From: Acinetobacter pittii ATCC 19004 = CIP 70.29
GTDB lineage: Bacteria; Pseudomonadota; Gammaproteobacteria; Pseudomonadales; Moraxellaceae
Reading direction: 5' to 3'
Length of the DNA: 64,000 nucleotides
Assembly (NCBI RefSeq): GCF_000369045.1
Contig: NZ_KB849789.1
Coordinates: 246,586 to 310,585, forward strand
The translations under genes were made by a program, and so were the position numbers. Shown here piece by piece: positions 60,689 to 64,000 of this stretch. The notes beneath the pieces were generated by a model that ran no database searches, was not told where the DNA came from, and saw only the letters and a list, made by a program, of their open reading frames with translations. How positions within the stretch are numbered: the first letter of the stretch is position 1; every line of letters begins with the position of its first letter.

Positions 60689-62683
60689 ATGACTATCCGC
60701 TTTGCATCTCCTTTGTTGAACATATCACTTGGCTTGGCCTTGGCAGGTTTGTCAGGCATGGCATTAGCTAAACCACCTAAACTGGACGCTTCAACACTTA
60801 CGGTGATTGGTTATCATGAAATTACCGATACTAAAAATGCATTAATTCCTCAATATGCAGTAACGACGCAACAATTTACACAGCATGTTGAATGGCTGCA
60901 AAAAAATGGATTCCATTTTATTACGGTTGATCAGTTGATCCGTGCTCATCAAGGTAAATTTCAACTACCTACAAAACCTGTTCTATTAACTGTAGACGAT
61001 GGTTACCAATCTTTTTATCAAAATGCTTATCCTGTTATTAAAGCTAAAAAAATTCCTGTTGTCCTTGCAGTAGTAGGTTCATGGTTAGAGCCAAAAGCAG
61101 GGCAGAAAGTCGATTTTTCAGGGGAAGAAATTCCACGCGATAAAATCTTAAGCTGGCCTGAGCTGAAAGAAATGCAAGATAGTGGCTTTGTAGAGATTGC
61201 AAGCCATAGCTACCATTTGCACCGCGGTATTACAGGCAATCCACAAGGCAACTCTGAACCTGCTGCAACAACTCGTTTTTATGACGCTAAAACTCAAACT
61301 TATGAAAACGATGAACAGTATCAATCACGTATCTATAATGACTTAAAGAAAAATAACGAATTACTCAAAGCTCATGGCTTGCGTTCACCACGTATTATGG
61401 TCTGGCCTTATGGTCGCTATAATATGCAAACAGTTCAAATTGCTAAAAAGCTTGGTATGCCAATTACCATTACACTGGATGATGGGGCAGATCACGCGAA
61501 ACAATCTCTACAAAATATGAGCCGTATTTTGGTAGAAGGCGATATGACGACTGATGATTTGGCTCAAGAAATTAAAAATCGTGAATTGAATTTAACGGAT
61601 AACAACCGTCCGCAAAAAATTATGCATATCGATCTGGACTATATTTATGACCCGGATCCGAAACAGCAAGAACGTAATTTAGGTCATTTGTTAGACCGAA
61701 TTAATGCGATGGGTGTAAATACTGTCTATTTACAAGCATTTTCAGATCCAGATGCGAATGGCTCTGCTGATATGGTGTATTTCCCGAACCGTCACATTCC
61801 AATGCGTGCTGACTTGTTTAACCGTGTTGCATGGCAAATTCAAACGCGTACGCCTGTGAGTCGTATTTATGCGTGGATGCCTTTATTGGCATGGGAACTA
61901 CCAAAAACTGATCCAGTTTCTAAAGACTTAGTTGTGACAGAACAGGCAAAATCTGGTGAACACCTCAACATGGGTTATATCCGTTTAAGTCCATTTTCAC
62001 CAGAGGCGCGCCAAACTATTCGCGAGATTTATCAAGATTTGGCGAAGTCATCTTCATTTAACGGCATTTTATTCCATGATGATGTCACCTTATCTGACTA
62101 TGAAGATGCAAGCCCAGAAGCATTAAAAGCCTATGCAAAACAAGGCTTGCCAACAGATTTGGCAAAAATCCGTGATAACGATCAAGATTTGCAAAAATGG
62201 ACTGCATATAAGACAAAATATCTAGATGATTTTGCAATGCAACTCATTGATGACGTGCGACAATATGAACCGTTCTTGCTCACCGCACGTAACTTATACG
62301 CGCAAGTTGCTTTAAAACCATATGCAGAAAACTGGTATTCACAATCGCTTGAAGAGTCATTAAAACGTTATGACTTTACGGCTATTATGGCAATGCCTTA
62401 TATGGAACAGGTAGATAATGCCGATCAGTTCTATAAAGATATGGTTGATCGCGTGAAACAATATCCAAATGGCATTAAGAAAACCGTTTTTGAATTACAG
62501 GCAACTGACTGGCGTAAAAACGAAAAGGTACCTTCAACTGAAATGGCTGCAACAATTCATTCTCTTTATCAGCAAGGTGTAATGCATGTCGGATATTATC
62601 CAGATGACCCAATTAAAGATCATCCGGATGTGGACACTATGCATAAAGCATTTGCTGAAAAATCATCTCGTCTTGTGCCGTAG
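60689..62683 (+). CDS. pgaB: PgaB, poly-N-acetylglucosamine N-deacetylase
   Basis: Periplasmic deacetylase that partly deacetylates poly-beta-1,6-GlcNAc for export in biofilms. I start at the ATG at 60689 (MTIRFASPLLNISLGL); the TTG at 60668 is the alternative. A signal peptide runs to about residue 33 (SGMALA). The NodB domain has LLTVDDGYQS with catalytic/metal Asp103-104 and SHSYHLHRG with His173 and His178, spaced as the metal ligands of E. coli PgaB. A C-terminal glycoside-hydrolase-like domain (about 310-664) follows, with FNGILFHDDVTL. Length of 664 aa matches the full two-domain enzyme. pgaC follows 13 bases downstream; there is no pgaA upstream. Confidence 0.95.
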   Translation: MTIRFASPLLNISLGLALAGLSGMALAKPPKLDASTLTVIGYHEITDTKNALIPQYAVTTQQFTQHVEWLQKNGFHFITVDQLIRAHQGKFQLPTKPVLLTVDDGYQSFYQNAYPVIKAKKIPVVLAVVGSWLEPKAGQKVDFSGEEIPRDKILSWPELKEMQDSGFVEIASHSYHLHRGITGNPQGNSEPAATTRFYDAKTQTYENDEQYQSRIYNDLKKNNELLKAHGLRSPRIMVWPYGRYNMQTVQIAKKLGMPITITLDDGADHAKQSLQNMSRILVEGDMTTDDLAQEIKNRELNLTDNNRPQKIMHIDLDYIYDPDPKQQERNLGHLLDRINAMGVNTVYLQAFSDPDANGSADMVYFPNRHIPMRADLFNRVAWQIQTRTPVSRIYAWMPLLAWELPKTDPVSKDLVVTEQAKSGEHLNMGYIRLSPFSPEARQTIREIYQDLAKSSSFNGILFHDDVTLSDYEDASPEALKAYAKQGLPTDLAKIRDNDQDLQKWTAYKTKYLDDFAMQLIDDVRQYEPFLLTARNLYAQVALKPYAENWYSQSLEESLKRYDFTAIMAMPYMEQVDNADQFYKDMVDRVKQYPNGIKKTVFELQATDWRKNEKVPSTEMAATIHSLYQQGVMHVGYYPDDPIKDHPDVDTMHKAFAEKSSRLVP

Positions 62684-62696
62684 TTGAGGCTAAAAC

Positions 62697-63956
62697 ATGA
62701 CAATCTTTGCTGCAATATGGTCGCATGCCTTAAAATTCGTTTTCTATTATCCATTATTCATGTCGTATTTATGGATGATTGGCGCGATCATTTTCTATTG
62801 GAAAGAACGTCAGGCTCCGCCTTACGATCAACCTGCTCCATTAGAGAGTTATCCAAAAGTCGCTGTATTAATTCCTTGTTTTAATGAAGGGGATAATGCA
62901 GAAGAAACCATTAGCCATGCATTAAAACTGGACTATCCTCATTTTGAAGTGATTGCGATTAATGATGGTAGCTCGGACAATACAGGAGAGGTACTCGACC
63001 GTTTAGCAGCACAACATGAAAAACTCCGTGTTGTTCATTTGGCTCAAAACCAAGGTAAAGCCATGGGGTTGCAAGCCGGAAGCTTAATGACCGATGCCGA
63101 GTTTTTAATTGGTATTGATGGCGATGCTTTACTTGACCCACATGCAGCAAAGTGGATGATTCGTCATTTTCAGGAAAATCCAACAGTTGCAGCGGTTACA
63201 GGTAACCCGCGTATCCGTACTCGCTCAACTTTATTAGGACGTATTCAGGTCGGTGAGTTTTCTTCGATTGTCGGCATGATTAAACGTGCACAACGTACCT
63301 TTGGACGCTTATTTACCGTATCGGGTGTAATTACCGCTTTTCGTAAGAGCGCTGTTCACCAAGTGGATTATTGGTCACCCAATATGTTGACTGAAGATAT
63401 CGATATTACTTGGAAATTGCAGCGTGCAGGTTGGGACATTCGTTTTGAACCGAATGCCTTAGTCTGGATTTTAATGCCTGAAACTTTAAACGGTTTGTGG
63501 AAACAACGTTTACGTTGGGCTATGGGTGGGGCACAGGTATTAATTAAAAATATTGATGTGTTCACCAAGCCAAAATTAAATTTTTTATGGCCTTTAATGT
63601 TTGAGCTTTGCTTAACCTTAGTTTGGTCATATTTAATGCTCGCGATGGCTTTATTATGGTTGGTACATTTTATTTTACCGGTCCCTGCTTTAGCCGTTGT
63701 GAGCTCTCCATTTTTACCGTATGGTAGCGGTATTTTATTGGGGGCAACCTGTCTCATTCAGTTTGCTTTAAGCAAATGGATGGATAGTCGTTATGAACCA
63801 CATCTAGGAAAAAACTATTTCTGGATGATCTGGTATCCATTGGTCTTTTGGCTAATCACCATCTCGGCAACTATTGTGGCATTTCCAAAAGTTTTAAAAC
63901 GTGGAGATGAGAAACGTGCGCGTTGGGTGAGCCCGGATCGGGGCATTCGTGGATGA
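62697..63956 (+). CDS. pgaC: PgaC, poly-N-acetylglucosamine synthase
   Basis: Processive family-2 glycosyltransferase (419 aa) that polymerises UDP-GlcNAc at the inner membrane. An N-terminal hydrophobic segment is followed by the catalytic domain: FNEGDNAEETI, INDGSSDNTGEVL, the DxD-like GIDGDALLDPH, LTEDIDITWKLQRAGW and the QxxRW-type KQRLRWAMGG. Three to four C-terminal helices follow (LMFELCLTLVWSYLMLAMAL, WMIWYPLVFWLITISATIVA). The stop overlaps an ATG at 63953 that only opens a 14-codon frame. A pgaD gene, if present, would begin beyond the window. Confidence 0.95.
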   Translation: MTIFAAIWSHALKFVFYYPLFMSYLWMIGAIIFYWKERQAPPYDQPAPLESYPKVAVLIPCFNEGDNAEETISHALKLDYPHFEVIAINDGSSDNTGEVLDRLAAQHEKLRVVHLAQNQGKAMGLQAGSLMTDAEFLIGIDGDALLDPHAAKWMIRHFQENPTVAAVTGNPRIRTRSTLLGRIQVGEFSSIVGMIKRAQRTFGRLFTVSGVITAFRKSAVHQVDYWSPNMLTEDIDITWKLQRAGWDIRFEPNALVWILMPETLNGLWKQRLRWAMGGAQVLIKNIDVFTKPKLNFLWPLMFELCLTLVWSYLMLAMALLWLVHFILPVPALAVVSSPFLPYGSGILLGATCLIQFALSKWMDSRYEPHLGKNYFWMIWYPLVFWLITISATIVAFPKVLKRGDEKRARWVSPDRGIRG

Positions 63957-64000
63957 AATGCAAGAGTCATGAGATTTTAAAGATCGTGCTGTATTGATGT
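63957..64000. other. Window end after pgaC
   Basis: 44 bases without a usable frame. The next gene (possibly pgaD) could start at the ATG at 63997, but this cannot be judged from three bases. Confidence 0.4.

Overview
The window looks like a chromosomal segment of Acinetobacter, most likely A. baumannii or a close relative. The support is the low-GC coding style, a tmRNA whose tag reads ANDETYALAA, an ABZJ_00895-type small membrane protein, the betI-betB-betA / betT1-betT2 choline locus, EmrAB, and an AT-rich accessory block carrying orphan type VI secretion (T6SS) tip genes. This identification comes from reading the sequence; no database search was run.

Layout. Bases 1-16,700 are housekeeping genes: yggS (5' end missing), sbcDC, an OsmC protein, a VOC protein, a small membrane protein, a TIGR01777 epimerase, thiO, hemB, a thioesterase, emrAB and a lipoprotein gamma-glutamyltransferase. 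The tmRNA gene ssrA (16,791-17,150) marks the start of a mosaic accessory block. It holds an McrBC modification-dependent restriction pair (17,606-21,105). Next is an orphan PAAR module on the minus strand: a PAAR tip protein, an unrecognised 202-aa protein and three lipoproteins (21,098-23,737). A ~1 kb gene-free stretch follows, with a highly structured palindromic element and a detached copy of the 3' end of a porin gene. An in-frame HsdM/HsdR fusion relic comes next (25,184-26,584).

Bases 26,671-31,675 form a small catabolic locus: OprD-type porin, MFS transporter, dihydrodipicolinate-synthase-like lyase and a divergent LysR regulator. Bases 32,377-38,688 are a T6SS cassette: vgrG, a DUF4123 adaptor, two tandem paralogous lipoproteins (candidate immunity proteins) and a Tle1-like DUF2235 phospholipase effector. 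A small cysteine-containing exported protein sits beside each T6SS tip locus, and the two copies are paralogs.

From 38,880 to the end the content is mostly core: a DUF1275 membrane protein, a lipoprotein hydrolase, an APC amino-acid transporter with a homocysteine methyltransferase, mqo, the glycine-betaine synthesis and choline-uptake locus, marC, an acyl-CoA thioesterase, a small exported protein, a CobW-type GTPase, a DAACS symporter, yaeQ, an FKBP isomerase and pgaB-pgaC without pgaA upstream.

How the genes work together. BetT1/BetT2 import choline and BetA/BetB oxidise it to glycine betaine. BetI probably controls both directions through a perfect 48-bp palindrome in the divergent intergenic region. 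The T6SS tip cassettes would load effectors onto a T6SS encoded elsewhere. SbcCD, McrBC and the type I relic reflect DNA processing and defence. The most interesting parts are the orphan PAAR module, the pair of cysteine-protein paralogs, the structured RNA-like element, the porin 3'-end duplication around the restriction relic, and a candidate small RNA near 6.9-7.06 kb.
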